A stretch of 64,000 nt of DNA. It comes from Paenibacillus sp. FSL H8-0048 (GTDB lineage: Bacteria > Bacillota > Bacilli > Paenibacillales > Paenibacillaceae). The notes under the pieces were generated by a model. The model made no database searches, had not been told where the DNA came from, and saw nothing but the letters and a program-made list of their open reading frames with translations. Where the stretch lies: positions 372,001-436,000 of the forward strand of contig NZ_JBBODF010000001.1 in assembly GCF_038002825.1 (NCBI RefSeq), written 5' to 3'. A program made the position numbers and the translations under genes. Position 1 is the first letter of the stretch. Each line of letters opens with the position of its first letter. This document shows, one piece after another, positions 15,227 through 23,704 of the stretch.

Positions 15227-16290
15227 ACGATTTCACAGAAGTTACACCGGAGCAGGATACTGCTACACAGGATAAGATCCTCTCAAGATATATCTGCACG
15301 GCCAACCATGGCTTCGCCCCCTATGCGCAGGAGGAGCTTAGACGCCTGTTCGGAGCGGTGAAAAGCACCCTGCTGCTGCCGGGAGAAATCTTCCTGGCCA
15401 CGCTTGAAGCGGAGCCGGAGGAGGTAACACAGCGGCTGGCACAGAATCTGCCGGTCTTCCTGCGTCACATCCAGCCCGTTGATTTCCAGGACACTGGCGA
15501 TCTGCCGGCTATTGAACGGCTGGCAGTATACTTAAGCCGTCGTACGGAGCTGGAAGGCGAGAAGGTGTCGCTGCATGTCCGTAAAGGCCCGTCCTCCTTC
15601 TGGGAGCAGAGTCCGGGCGAGCTGCGTGAGTGGCTGCAAGCCAGGCTTGACAGTCTAGGCGCCGAGTTCACGGTGCAGGAGCCCGCCTGGGTGATCTCCG
15701 TCTATGCGGACGGTGATGCGCTGTACGCCGGGGTATCCCGGCCGGAGGAGAACCTGTCCAGCTGGAATGGCGGCATGATCCGCTTCCGCAAGGAGGACGG
15801 ACAGATCTCGCGGGCCAAATTCAAGCTGATGGAGGCGGAGAAGGAATTCGCCATTCCGTTTCACAGCTTCAAGAATGCGGTCGATATCGGCGCTTCTCCG
15901 GGCGGCTGGACCTCGTTCCTGCTGGAGCGTGGCCTCAAGGTTACCGCTGTTGATCCTGCACTTATGCACGAATCCTTACGCAAGCATCCGGGATTGAAGA
16001 TTCTGCGCAAAAATGCCGGTGAGGTCAAATTCCGTGAGAATGAATTCGATCTGCTGGTCTGCGATATGAGCTGGAGTCCCAAGCTGATGGCTAAGCTGGT
16101 CACAGAGCTGCTGCACAGCCTGACACCGGGTGGCAGTGCAATTGTTACGGTGAAGCTGATGCACAAGAAGCCAATGGCGGTGATCAAGGAGATCATCACC
16201 ATGTTTGAAGGCCAGCGGATGCAGGTCCAGCGCGCGAAGCAGCTGTTCCACAACCGGGACGAGATTACACTTTATATGATTAAGTATTAA
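15223..16290 (+). CDS. RlmM-like 2'-O-methyltransferase
   Basis: 355 residues from TTG 15223, with GGAGG 9 bases ahead. The N-terminal half (about 15-190) has the length expected of a THUMP-type RNA-binding region. The C-terminal half is an RrmJ-fold methyltransferase: SAM loop DIGASPGGWTSFL, acidic DPAL, catalytic K-D-K-E set visible as the Lys in RAKFKLMEA, Asp in CDMSW, Lys in TVKLMHKK and Glu in DEITLYM. This matches the RlmM (23S rRNA C2498) type of enzyme, otherwise best known from proteobacteria. Last gene of the packed run. Confidence 0.8.
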   Translation: MNDFTEVTPEQDTATQDKILSRYICTANHGFAPYAQEELRRLFGAVKSTLLLPGEIFLATLEAEPEEVTQRLAQNLPVFLRHIQPVDFQDTGDLPAIERLAVYLSRRTELEGEKVSLHVRKGPSSFWEQSPGELREWLQARLDSLGAEFTVQEPAWVISVYADGDALYAGVSRPEENLSSWNGGMIRFRKEDGQISRAKFKLMEAEKEFAIPFHSFKNAVDIGASPGGWTSFLLERGLKVTAVDPALMHESLRKHPGLKILRKNAGEVKFRENEFDLLVCDMSWSPKLMAKLVTELLHSLTPGGSAIVTVKLMHKKPMAVIKEIITMFEGQRMQVQRAKQLFHNRDEITLYMIKY

Positions 16291-16417
16291 TTCATATTGC
16301 AGGATTTAAGGGAAAGCATCCCGCAGTCTGCACCTCCAGCTTCATGCCGGTTTGGTGCAAGACAGTGGGTGCTTTTTTTGCGTTATACATCAATCTATAA
16401 GAACAGGCGGGAAAGAG

Positions 16418-17941
16418 ATGGAATTCACAGGAAAGCTAAGTCCCGGACAGATGCTGGGAGGGCGCTATTATGTAAAAGGGCTGATCGGAACAGGCGGAAT
16501 GAGCCGGGTATATCTGGCGGAGGATATACGTCTGCCGGGTATGCTGCGGGCCATTAAAGAGAGTGTCATCCGGGAGGGGAGTTATGGTGCAGGCGCAATT
16601 CAGGCAGAAGCAGAGCTGTTAATCTCGCTTCGTCATCCGCTGCTGCCGCTGATTGCGGACTTCTTCCCGCCGGACGCTGACGGCTACACCTACTTGGTGA
16701 TGGATTATATTGCGGGTATCACCCTGCATCAGTATATGGCAGAGCAGCCTGCTGCAATGACGGGGAAGCGAATCCTAAGCTATGCGGAGCAGCTGCTGGA
16801 GGTGCTGCATTATTTGCACAGCCATGAGCCGCCAATTATCTACCGGGATCTCAAGCCTTCGAATATCATGCTGACTGGGGAGCATGAGCTGAAGGTCATT
16901 GACTTCGGGATTGCACGCAGGCTGAGAAGCGGCTCCGGTGAGGACACCGAGAAGCTGGGGACAGCCGGCTTCGCAGCCCCGGAGCAATATGGCGGCGGGC
17001 AAAGCAGCCCGGTGTCGGACTTGTACGGGCTTGGCGCGCTGCTGCTGTATATGGCCTCCGGCGGTGAATTCAGCGCCTGGCAGCCAGGGATGGAGCGGAA
17101 GCTGCAGGGGCGTCTCCCGGGCCGGATGATTCCGGTCATCAGACGTCTGCTGCGGCATCACCCGGAGGAACGGTATGGCAGTGCTGAGGAGGTAAGGGCA
17201 GCCCTCCGGCAGCTGGATATTGGCGGCGTGGGGCAAGCTGGACATGAGTGGACGAATATACGCAAGACTGCGGATGCCAAGCAATCGTTGCATCTATCTG
17301 CTGTGATGGTGGCCATATTAGGGGTGTCACCCGGGATTGGGACCACACATACCTCGCTTGCTGTCAGCCGCTGCCTGTCACCCGCAGGACGGACGGCCTG
17401 GGTGGATTGTAATCCCGGTTCTCAAGTATTTAACCGTATGAAGGAAATGGCGGGGAGCCCTGAAATAAGCGGTGTTCAGCGGACTCAGGAGCAGCCGTTC
17501 ACCTGGATGGGGGTGGACTACTGGAAGCTTCCCCTTTTGGAGGGACTTCCGCAGGTGACGGATCGGGCCTATGCTTATATTGTCCTGGATCTTGGAACCG
17601 GCGGCGGTGAGGGAGCACTGGAGGTGTTTACCCGCAGCAGCATCCCGTTATTGATTGCCTCCGGTGCGGATTGGCGGCTGGAGGATATCCTTCACTGGCT
17701 GCGCCGCAGAGGTCTGAGTCCCCGGCCGGAATGGCGGATTGGTCTGCCGCTGGCCGGGGAACATACTGTGGAGCTGCTGGCTTCGCTCCTTGAACCTGCC
17801 AGTGTATGCAGTCTGCCGCTTCAACAGGACCCTTTTCAGAGTAAAGGGAGGCTGGTTCAGGCCGTTAGGGGGCTGCTTGGACCGCTAAAGGGTGCCCGTT
17901 TTCCTGCAAAGAATAGGAGGTTGTTTCAGAAAAATAGATGA
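16418..17941 (+). CDS. Ser/Thr protein kinase fused to MinD-like domain
   Basis: 507 residues from ATG 16418 (MEFTGKLSPGQ). The N-terminal Hanks-type kinase domain (about 20-275) has the Gly loop GTGGMSRVYLAED, Lys in RAIKES, catalytic loop YRDLKPSNIML and DFGIARR, so it should be active. No PASTA repeats or membrane helix, unlike PrkC. The C-terminal part (about 300-490) starts with GVSPGIGTTHTS, a Walker A-like loop in which the usual GKT is GTT, followed by TAWVDCNPG and VLDLGTGG. It looks like a degenerate MinD/ParA/CpaE-type P-loop domain. It could localise the kinase or sense nucleotide; function unknown. Confidence 0.82.
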   Translation: MEFTGKLSPGQMLGGRYYVKGLIGTGGMSRVYLAEDIRLPGMLRAIKESVIREGSYGAGAIQAEAELLISLRHPLLPLIADFFPPDADGYTYLVMDYIAGITLHQYMAEQPAAMTGKRILSYAEQLLEVLHYLHSHEPPIIYRDLKPSNIMLTGEHELKVIDFGIARRLRSGSGEDTEKLGTAGFAAPEQYGGGQSSPVSDLYGLGALLLYMASGGEFSAWQPGMERKLQGRLPGRMIPVIRRLLRHHPEERYGSAEEVRAALRQLDIGGVGQAGHEWTNIRKTADAKQSLHLSAVMVAILGVSPGIGTTHTSLAVSRCLSPAGRTAWVDCNPGSQVFNRMKEMAGSPEISGVQRTQEQPFTWMGVDYWKLPLLEGLPQVTDRAYAYIVLDLGTGGGEGALEVFTRSSIPLLIASGADWRLEDILHWLRRRGLSPRPEWRIGLPLAGEHTVELLASLLEPASVCSLPLQQDPFQSKGRLVQAVRGLLGPLKGARFPAKNRRLFQKNR

Positions 17942-17988
17942 ACGCTCAGAGTTTTTTGACGGTTTTCAGAAATCGGGCTTTGTTTCTA

Positions 17989-18017
17989 TTTCAGTGAAGG
18001 TGCAGGTGTGCTAGAAT
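17989..18017 (+). promoter_or_regulatory. Promoter for the ABC-F gene
   Basis: TTTCAG (17989-17994), 17 bases, TAGAAT (18012-18017) with an extended TGC. It lies about 70 bases ahead of the start codon. Confidence 0.6.
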
Positions 18018-18084
18018 GGAGTGATATCTATAATTATTGAACCTCGTGGTATTTACAATATAGAATGGAGCTTGCAGAGAATTT

Positions 18085-19641
18085 ATGAGTTTACTTAGTG
18101 TGGAAGACGTTTCCCATAATTTCGGGGACCGGGTGTTGTTCAAGGATGTGTCCTTCCGTCTGCTGGATGGAGAGCACGTGGGGATCGTGGGTGCGAACGG
18201 CGTGGGTAAATCGACGCTGATGAATATTTTAACCGGCAAATTATTGAAGGACAACGGCAAGGTGGAGTGGACGCCGCGGGTCCGTTACGGATATCTGGAT
18301 CAGCATACGCTGCTTACTGCCGGTAAAACCGTGCGTGATGTGCTTAAGGATGCCTTCCTGCCGCTGCTGGAGCTGGAGCATGAGATGATGGCGATTACCG
18401 ATCGAATGGGTGAGGCGGCTCCCGAGGAGCTGGACCTGCTGCTTGAGCAGATGGGCGACATTCAGGAGCAGCTTGATATCGGCGACTTTTACCTCATTGA
18501 TGTGAAGGTTGAAGAGATGGCGAACGGACTGGGCCTGACCGCAATCGGTCTGGACCGGGATGTCACTTCCCTGAGCGGGGGACAGCGGACCAAGGTTCTG
18601 CTGGCGAAGCTGCTGCTGGAGAAACCGAATGTACTGCTGCTCGATGAGCCTACCAACTATCTCGATGTGGAGCATATTGACTGGCTGACGAACTATCTGA
18701 AGCAATATCCGTATGCGTTCATGCTGATCTCCCATGACACGGAATTCATGAATAAGGTGGTCAATGTAATCTATCATCTGGAGTTCTCGAAGCTGACCCG
18801 CTATTCGGCCAATTACGAGAAGTTCCTGGAGATGGCGGGGATGAACAAGGCCCAGCATATTGATGCGTACGAGAAGCAGCAGGATTACATCAAAAAGCAG
18901 GAGGATTTCATCCAGCGCAATAAAGCGCGTGCCTCCACCTCAGGACGGGCCAAGAGCCGCGAGAAGCAGCTGGGACGGATGGAGCGGATTGACAAGCCGG
19001 AAGAAGCGATGAAACCTGTGTTCCAGTTCAAGGAGAGCCGGGCCAGCGGAAAGACGGTGTTCGAGGGCGTTGATTTCGAGATCGGGTATGACCGTCCGCT
19101 GCTGCCAAGCAAGCTGAATATGATGATTGAACGCGGAGAGAAGATTGCGATTGTCGGCTACAACGGGGTCGGTAAATCGACGCTGCTCAAAACGATTTTA
19201 GGCGTGATTCCTACTTACAGCGGAAAAACCTACCTGGGAGATTACCTGAGTTCAGCCTATTTCCAGCAGGAGCTGAAGGCAGAGAATATCACACCTATTG
19301 AAGACGTGTGGAATGAATTCTCCGGTCTGACCCAGAATGAAGTGCGCGGACATCTGGCCCGCTGCGGTCTCAAAAACGAGCATATCACCCGTCCGATGAA
19401 CATGCTGAGCGGCGGCGAGCAGGCGAAGGTACGCCTGTGCAAGCTGATGATGCGTGAGAGCAACTGGATTCTGTTCGATGAGCCTACGAATCACCTTGAT
19501 ATTGTGGCCAAGGCTGAGCTTAAGCGGGCGCTTATGGAATACAAGGGTACAATTCTGCTGGTATCCCATGAACCGGAATTTTACGAGGATTGGGTAACGA
19601 AGGTCTGGAATGTGGAGCAGTGGTCCGCACAGACCGTATAG
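18085..19641 (+). CDS. ABC-F family ATPase (YkpA/YbiT-like)
   Basis: 518 residues. Two ABC domains in one chain with no membrane segment. First: Walker A GANGVGKST, signature LSGGQRTK, Walker B LLLDEPTN. Second: GYNGVGKST, LSGGEQAK, ILFDEPTNHLD. They are joined by a basic linker (about 235-300, KKQEDFIQRNKARASTSGRAKSREKQ) that reaches into the ribosome in ABC-F proteins. Length and motifs fit the YkpA/YbiT type of ABC-F translation factor rather than a resistance protein; a resistance role cannot be excluded from sequence. Confidence 0.92.
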   Translation: MSLLSVEDVSHNFGDRVLFKDVSFRLLDGEHVGIVGANGVGKSTLMNILTGKLLKDNGKVEWTPRVRYGYLDQHTLLTAGKTVRDVLKDAFLPLLELEHEMMAITDRMGEAAPEELDLLLEQMGDIQEQLDIGDFYLIDVKVEEMANGLGLTAIGLDRDVTSLSGGQRTKVLLAKLLLEKPNVLLLDEPTNYLDVEHIDWLTNYLKQYPYAFMLISHDTEFMNKVVNVIYHLEFSKLTRYSANYEKFLEMAGMNKAQHIDAYEKQQDYIKKQEDFIQRNKARASTSGRAKSREKQLGRMERIDKPEEAMKPVFQFKESRASGKTVFEGVDFEIGYDRPLLPSKLNMMIERGEKIAIVGYNGVGKSTLLKTILGVIPTYSGKTYLGDYLSSAYFQQELKAENITPIEDVWNEFSGLTQNEVRGHLARCGLKNEHITRPMNMLSGGEQAKVRLCKLMMRESNWILFDEPTNHLDIVAKAELKRALMEYKGTILLVSHEPEFYEDWVTKVWNVEQWSAQTV

Positions 19642-19650
19642 CAATGGAGT

Positions 19651-19687
19651 CCGGGAAAAGTGGAGGTTCGCGCTTTTCCTGGTTTTT
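19651..19687 (+). terminator. Rho-independent terminator of the ABC-F gene
   Basis: A 10-bp stem CCGGGAAAAG / CTTTTCCTGG with one wobble pair, a 12-base loop and a T5 run, just after the stop codon. Confidence 0.8.
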
Positions 19688-19721
19688 ACCAAAAACTACA
19701 TACATAGGGGGCTGTTCAGAG

Positions 19722-20789
19722 ATGGGTCCTGATCAAAACACGCCGGTTCCGGCTTCAGCAGCCGGCAGGGATGGCAGATATTCAAGACAGGTCCGCTTCG
19801 CGCCGTTCGGCGCAGCAGGACAGCAGGGACTGGCGCGTTCCTGTGTGCTGGTCGTTGGCATGGGGGCGCTGGGGACAGGGATCGCCGAGACCTTGGCTCG
19901 CTGCGGGGTAGGACGTCTTATTCTCGTTGACCGCGATTATGTGGAATGGAGCAATCTGCAACGCCAGCAGTTGTATTCGGAAGAAGATGCGCGTGTGCGG
20001 ACGCCCAAGGCTGCAGCAGCGCGTACCCGGCTGCTGGCGGTCAATTCGGAGATTGTGATCGAGGCCCACGTGCTTGATGTGCGTGCTGAGGAGCTGGAGA
20101 GCCTGCTTCCCGGCGTGGATCTGATTATGGACGGGACCGATAACTTCGATACCCGGCTGATCATCAACGATCTGGCCCAAAAGCACGGCATTCCCTGGAT
20201 CTACGGGGCCTGTGTCGGAAGCTACGGGATTACGTATACGATTCTGCCGGGTGAAACCCCTTGTCTGAATTGTCTGCTGGGCACAATCCCGCTCGGCGGG
20301 GATACCTGCGACACAGCAGGCATTCTTCCGCAAGCGGTGCAGATGGTTACTACGAATGGAACTGCTGAAGCACTGAAGCTGCTTGGCGGATTCAAGGATA
20401 AGCTGCGCGGCAAGCTGCTGACCTTCGATATCTGGCGTAATGAGCAGCAGGAGATTGGAGTCCGGACGGCGAAGAAGTCTGACTGTCCCTCATGCGGTGA
20501 ATCACGGAGCTATCCGTATCTGTCTGCCTCGGGCACAGAGCGCAGCGATGTGCTGTGCGGCAGAGATACAGTGCAGATCCGTCCGGCACACCGCAGAAGT
20601 CTGGATCTGGAGGAGACGGCTGCCCGCTTGTCCAGACTGAATAGCGGCAAGGTGGAGAGCAACCCGTATCTGGTTTCTTTTACAGAGGAGCCGTACCGGA
20701 TGGTTGTGTTCGCAGACGGGAGAGCCTTAATACATGGAACCAGTGATATCGCTGCCGCCCGCAGCTATTATCACCGGTATTTCGGATAA
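19722..20789 (+). CDS. ThiF/MoeB-type adenylyltransferase
   Basis: 355 residues from ATG 19722. E1-like fold: Rossmann motif VVGMGALGTGIAETLA, ATP-contact DRDYVEWSNLQRQQLY, DGTDNFDTRL, and a substrate region ending in GDTCDTAGI with a Cys. Two zinc knuckles: CLNC (~180) and CPSC (~255). It should adenylate the C-terminal Gly of a ThiS- or MoaD-type sulfur carrier. No thiS, thiG or moa gene is adjacent, so the pathway (thiamine or molybdopterin) is open. The last bases overlap a TAATGG junction with the Dabb gene. Confidence 0.85.
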   Translation: MGPDQNTPVPASAAGRDGRYSRQVRFAPFGAAGQQGLARSCVLVVGMGALGTGIAETLARCGVGRLILVDRDYVEWSNLQRQQLYSEEDARVRTPKAAAARTRLLAVNSEIVIEAHVLDVRAEELESLLPGVDLIMDGTDNFDTRLIINDLAQKHGIPWIYGACVGSYGITYTILPGETPCLNCLLGTIPLGGDTCDTAGILPQAVQMVTTNGTAEALKLLGGFKDKLRGKLLTFDIWRNEQQEIGVRTAKKSDCPSCGESRSYPYLSASGTERSDVLCGRDTVQIRPAHRRSLDLEETAARLSRLNSGKVESNPYLVSFTEEPYRMVVFADGRALIHGTSDIAAARSYYHRYFG

Positions 20790-20803
20790 TGGAGGAGATC
20801 ACA

Positions 20804-21109
20804 ATGAACAAGGGAGCCATCCGTCACATGGCGGTATTTACACTGAAATCCGCCCCCGATTCAGAGGAGACTACAGCTTTCTTGCGGGATGGATCTGAGA
20901 TTCTTAGCGCGATTCCGGTGGTCAGGAATTTCGAGGTGCTGCGTCAGGTCAGTGCCAAATGTGAGCACCAGTACGCCTTCTCGATGGAGTTCGCCGATCA
21001 GGCGGCCTATGATGCCTATAATCATCATCCGGCGCATCAGGCTTTTGTCGCAGAGCGCTGGGACACCCAGGTGGCTGCGTTCCAGGAGATCGATTTCGTA
21101 CAATTATAA
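20804..21109 (+). CDS. Dabb (stress-responsive alpha/beta barrel) protein
   Basis: 101 residues from ATG 20804; GGAGG lies within the short gap after thiF, and an in-frame ATG at 20789 would overlap the ribosome binding site. IRHMAVFTLK near the start and YNHHPAHQAFV near the end are the signatures of the Dabb family, small dimeric ferredoxin-like domains. No enzymatic activity can be assigned from sequence. Probably cotranscribed with the ThiF-like gene; a strong terminator follows. Confidence 0.85.
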   Translation: MNKGAIRHMAVFTLKSAPDSEETTAFLRDGSEILSAIPVVRNFEVLRQVSAKCEHQYAFSMEFADQAAYDAYNHHPAHQAFVAERWDTQVAAFQEIDFVQL

Positions 21110-21140
21110 GAAATTACATGTTTCACAAGATTAGTACCGC

Positions 21141-21175
21141 AAAGAGACCATTCCTCCGAATGGTCTCTTTGTTTT
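21141..21175 (+). terminator. Rho-independent terminator
   Basis: Perfect 13-bp stem AAAGAGACCATTC / GAATGGTCTCTTT with a CTCC loop, followed by GTTTTG. It ends the ThiF-Dabb unit. Confidence 0.9.
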
Positions 21176-21242
21176 GCGGGAATTCTAAGCATCATCTGCG
21201 GCGGCACAGCCGGTGCAAGACTGGTGGAGGGGGAAGATCCCG

Positions 21243-22001
21243 GTGAATGAAAAGATCGCATGGTACATACCCGGTCCGCACCGGGACAGCCATGAAGCAG
21301 ATGCAGACAAAGAGGAGAAGGCTGCCGGCCATACCGGGCTTGAGGAGGCCATCCGGAGCCTTGGGATGACAGCAGCAATAAGCGAAGACCTGGATAGTCT
21401 TCGCTTATTGCTGTCAGGCGGTGAGCCTGTGCTTCTGCTCGCGGAGCTGGATGAACCCGGAGACTGGGCGGGCTGGGAAGCGGTCTTGGAGGTGCGGAAG
21501 GAGGGGATGATTCTGCCGGTAATGGTCCTATCCGAAGGAACACCTGAAGAGAGAGGGGAAGCGGCTGTCTCCGTATTCGATGCCGGAGGCAACGAATATA
21601 TGGAGAAGCCTGTACATACCGGTGAGTTCAAGCGCAGATTATTGAATTTACTTAAGCTGACGGGCCGTCGTAGAGAGGCGGCCACGCTGCTTAAAGTGGA
21701 CGGATTGATTCTTGATCCCGGACGCCGGCAGGTCAGCCGGGATGGAGCCGAGCTGAAGATGACCCCCAAGGAATTCGATCTGCTGTATTATCTGGCAGAG
21801 AATCTGAATGAAGTCTGTCCCCGGGCTGAGATCTTGCAGCAGGTGTGGGGGTATCATTTTCATGCGGACACCAATGTGGTCGATGTGTACATCCGGCATC
21901 TGCGGCTCAAGGTGGATAAAGGCCGCCGGAATAAACTGATTCATACGGTGCGTGGAACCGGATATGTACTGCGGACACCGGAGAGCGGGGCCACAAGCTG
22001 A
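21243..22001 (+). CDS. Atypical OmpR-family response regulator
   Basis: 252 residues from GTG 21243, with GGAGGGGG upstream; an in-frame GTG at 21213 is the alternative. The C-terminal OmpR/PhoB winged helix (about 150-245) is canonical: MTPKEFDLLYYLAEN, AEILQQVWGY, VDVYIRHLRLKV, HTVRGTGYVLR. The receiver is degenerate: the N-terminal acidic pair is missing (WYIPGPHRD), and the phospho-Asp position reads LLAELDEPG, with Glu where Asp is expected. The Ser of the switch (VLSEG) and the Lys (YMEKPV) remain. No sensor kinase is adjacent. It is probably regulated without normal phosphorylation. Confidence 0.85.
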   Translation: MNEKIAWYIPGPHRDSHEADADKEEKAAGHTGLEEAIRSLGMTAAISEDLDSLRLLLSGGEPVLLLAELDEPGDWAGWEAVLEVRKEGMILPVMVLSEGTPEERGEAAVSVFDAGGNEYMEKPVHTGEFKRRLLNLLKLTGRRREAATLLKVDGLILDPGRRQVSRDGAELKMTPKEFDLLYYLAENLNEVCPRAEILQQVWGYHFHADTNVVDVYIRHLRLKVDKGRRNKLIHTVRGTGYVLRTPESGATS

Positions 22002-22076
22002 CGGCCGCTGCGAAGCAGCTCTCCGGTTATTTGGATTTATACTCTTTGGCACACGCTACATTTAAGCTTCGCACTG

Positions 22077-22616
22077 TTACAGTACGCGGCGTGATTTCAG
22101 GTAGGTTTTTTTCCAGTTCCCCGAATTCAGATCTGAAATGGTCACGCCGGGTGAGCCGTAAGTGTGAAGAATCTTGCCGTTGCCGGCATATACAGCCACA
22201 TGGGTGACGTTCTTGCCGTTGGCCCGGCTTCCGCTGGAGAAGAACACGAGATCGCCGACACGCAGATTGGCTTTGCTGACCGATGTACCCACTTTAGATT
22301 GGGCTACGGACGTACGGGGCAGATCTACACCATATTTTTTGAAAATGTATTGAGTAAAGGAGGAACAGTCAAAATAACGTGTAGTTGAAGTAGAGGCACC
22401 GAACTGGTAACGCGTACCCAGATACTTTTTGCCGAAGCTGACCACTTTGGAGCCGGTGGAAGATGCGGATACGGAATCGGCACTTACAGAATCGGCAGAT
22501 ACAGCTGATGCGGCGGCAGGGGCTGTTCCTGCTCCGGTTGCCAGTAAGGCGCTGAACCCGATTGTTGTGCACAGACCGATTGTCATTGCTTGCTTGAACC
22601 ATTTTTGCTTATTCAT
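22077..22616 (-). CDS. NlpC/P60 cell-wall hydrolase
   Basis: 179 residues. Sec signal peptide (about 1-38, ending PAAASA) followed by a Ser/Ala/Val-rich spacer with the repeat VSADSVSADS, then one NlpC/P60 domain (about 60-179). The catalytic Cys is in YFDCSSFTQY, His in VTHVAVY and a third polar residue in ILHTYG. It cleaves D-Glu-meso-DAP type bonds in peptidoglycan stems. No binding domains (LysM or SH3) are attached. Start ATG 22616 has GGAGG ahead. Likely a secreted autolysin; convergent with the response regulator. Confidence 0.92.
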   Translation of the reverse strand: MNKQKWFKQAMTIGLCTTIGFSALLATGAGTAPAAASAVSADSVSADSVSASSTGSKVVSFGKKYLGTRYQFGASTSTTRYFDCSSFTQYIFKKYGVDLPRTSVAQSKVGTSVSKANLRVGDLVFFSSGSRANGKNVTHVAVYAGNGKILHTYGSPGVTISDLNSGNWKKTYLKSRRVL

Positions 22617-22802
22617 GTTGTATACCTCCAAAGTTGTAATCTATTCTAGCAGTTTCGTTCTCTGATTCGTAGTATAGCAGGTTATGACAGGCCTAAATTA
22701 TGGAAGAGATGGGCTAAATGCAGGCGGTATATACAATGTAAGCGTTATATTAAAATCGCATTAAAAGTTACAAAATATTAATATTTAAACGAGATTTTAA
22801 GC

Positions 22803-22851
22803 AAAAAAAGCCGAGAAACCCTTGATATGCAAGGGGATTCCCGGCTTTTTG
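22803..22851 (-). terminator. Terminator of the thiamine pyrophosphokinase gene
   Basis: AAAAAGCCG / CGGCTTTTT outer arms with an inner CCCTTG / CAAGGG pair. It has T runs on either strand, and lies 46 bases past the leftward stop codon. The same hairpin could shield the upstream side of the NlpC gene. Confidence 0.75.
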
Positions 22852-22896
22852 ATTTTGAACCAAAGGTTACAGCGATGTCTCCAAAGATCTATGTAT

Positions 22897-23538
22897 TCAG
22901 TCCTTGCTCTGAATAATCAGCAGCAGTCCGCTCTCGATATGAACGGTTCCCTTGTGCTCCTGCAGCACATTGCTCACGGCCAGGGATTGGCCAAGCTTGA
23001 GGGTGGCGTTCTCCAGAGGATATTGGAAGCCCTGAAGGGTGATGCCCGTTACCTCGGGAGTCAGAGGCAGCAAGGAGACATAGGTATATCCCCGTTCCTC
23101 TACAACCGCCTGGGAGCCGGTAAGCGTAATGTAGTTGTTCGCATCCATAATGGAGCAGGCTACCTGCCGCTGCAGTGCTCTTGTCATCATCTGAATACTG
23201 GCCAGCGTATGGTCCATGCGTGTTCCCGTTACCCCGATCATCAGAATAGACTGCGGCTGGAGGTTCAGGGCAAGATCCAGGGCCATTTCACTGTCGGTAA
23301 GGTCTTTGTTGACCGGATCACAGCTGATAGTCTCCTTGCTTCCCGCCTGAATCCGCTCCAGTGCCTCAGGAGAGACAGAGTCGAAATCACCGACGGCAAG
23401 CTGGGGGGTGAAGCCATGGTCAATCAGGAACAGCGCTCCCCGGTCAGCGCCGATAATATAATCCTCTTCATCTAATAAGCGCAGGCATTCCGCTGTCAGT
23501 TTACCGCCTGCAACAATAACAATACGCCCGGATGGCAA
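22897..23538 (-). CDS. thiN: Thiamine pyrophosphokinase
   Basis: 213 residues from TTG 23538, with AAGGAGGGGGAG upstream. Transfers pyrophosphate from ATP to thiamine, giving the cofactor of PdhA. Signatures: GADRGALFL, VGDFDSV, KDLTDSEMAL, and GTRMDHTLAS in the catalytic domain, then the C-terminal thiamine-binding beta sandwich (about 130-213). Length is normal. No TPP riboswitch was seen in the short leader. Divergent from the phosphatase gene at 23705. Confidence 0.94.
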   Translation of the reverse strand: MPSGRIVIVAGGKLTAECLRLLDEEDYIIGADRGALFLIDHGFTPQLAVGDFDSVSPEALERIQAGSKETISCDPVNKDLTDSEMALDLALNLQPQSILMIGVTGTRMDHTLASIQMMTRALQRQVACSIMDANNYITLTGSQAVVEERGYTYVSLLPLTPEVTGITLQGFQYPLENATLKLGQSLAVSNVLQEHKGTVHIESGLLLIIQSKD

Positions 23539-23704
23539 TAGCTCCCCCTCCTTGTAGTTGAATTAAGTTCATCATCCTGAACAGTATATAGCAGTTTCAA
23601 AAGTTGTACAATTGCCGCACTGACGCTAAAATAGGGTTAGTGCGGCTGGCCGCACCCATCCATAGAGGATGATAAGTTATGCATGTGCGCAGGAGGTGAG
23701 AGGG

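Noticed and set aside
23539..23600. TPP riboswitch upstream of thiN
   Set aside because: No CUGAGA/ACCUGA-type conserved parts were seen in the short leader.
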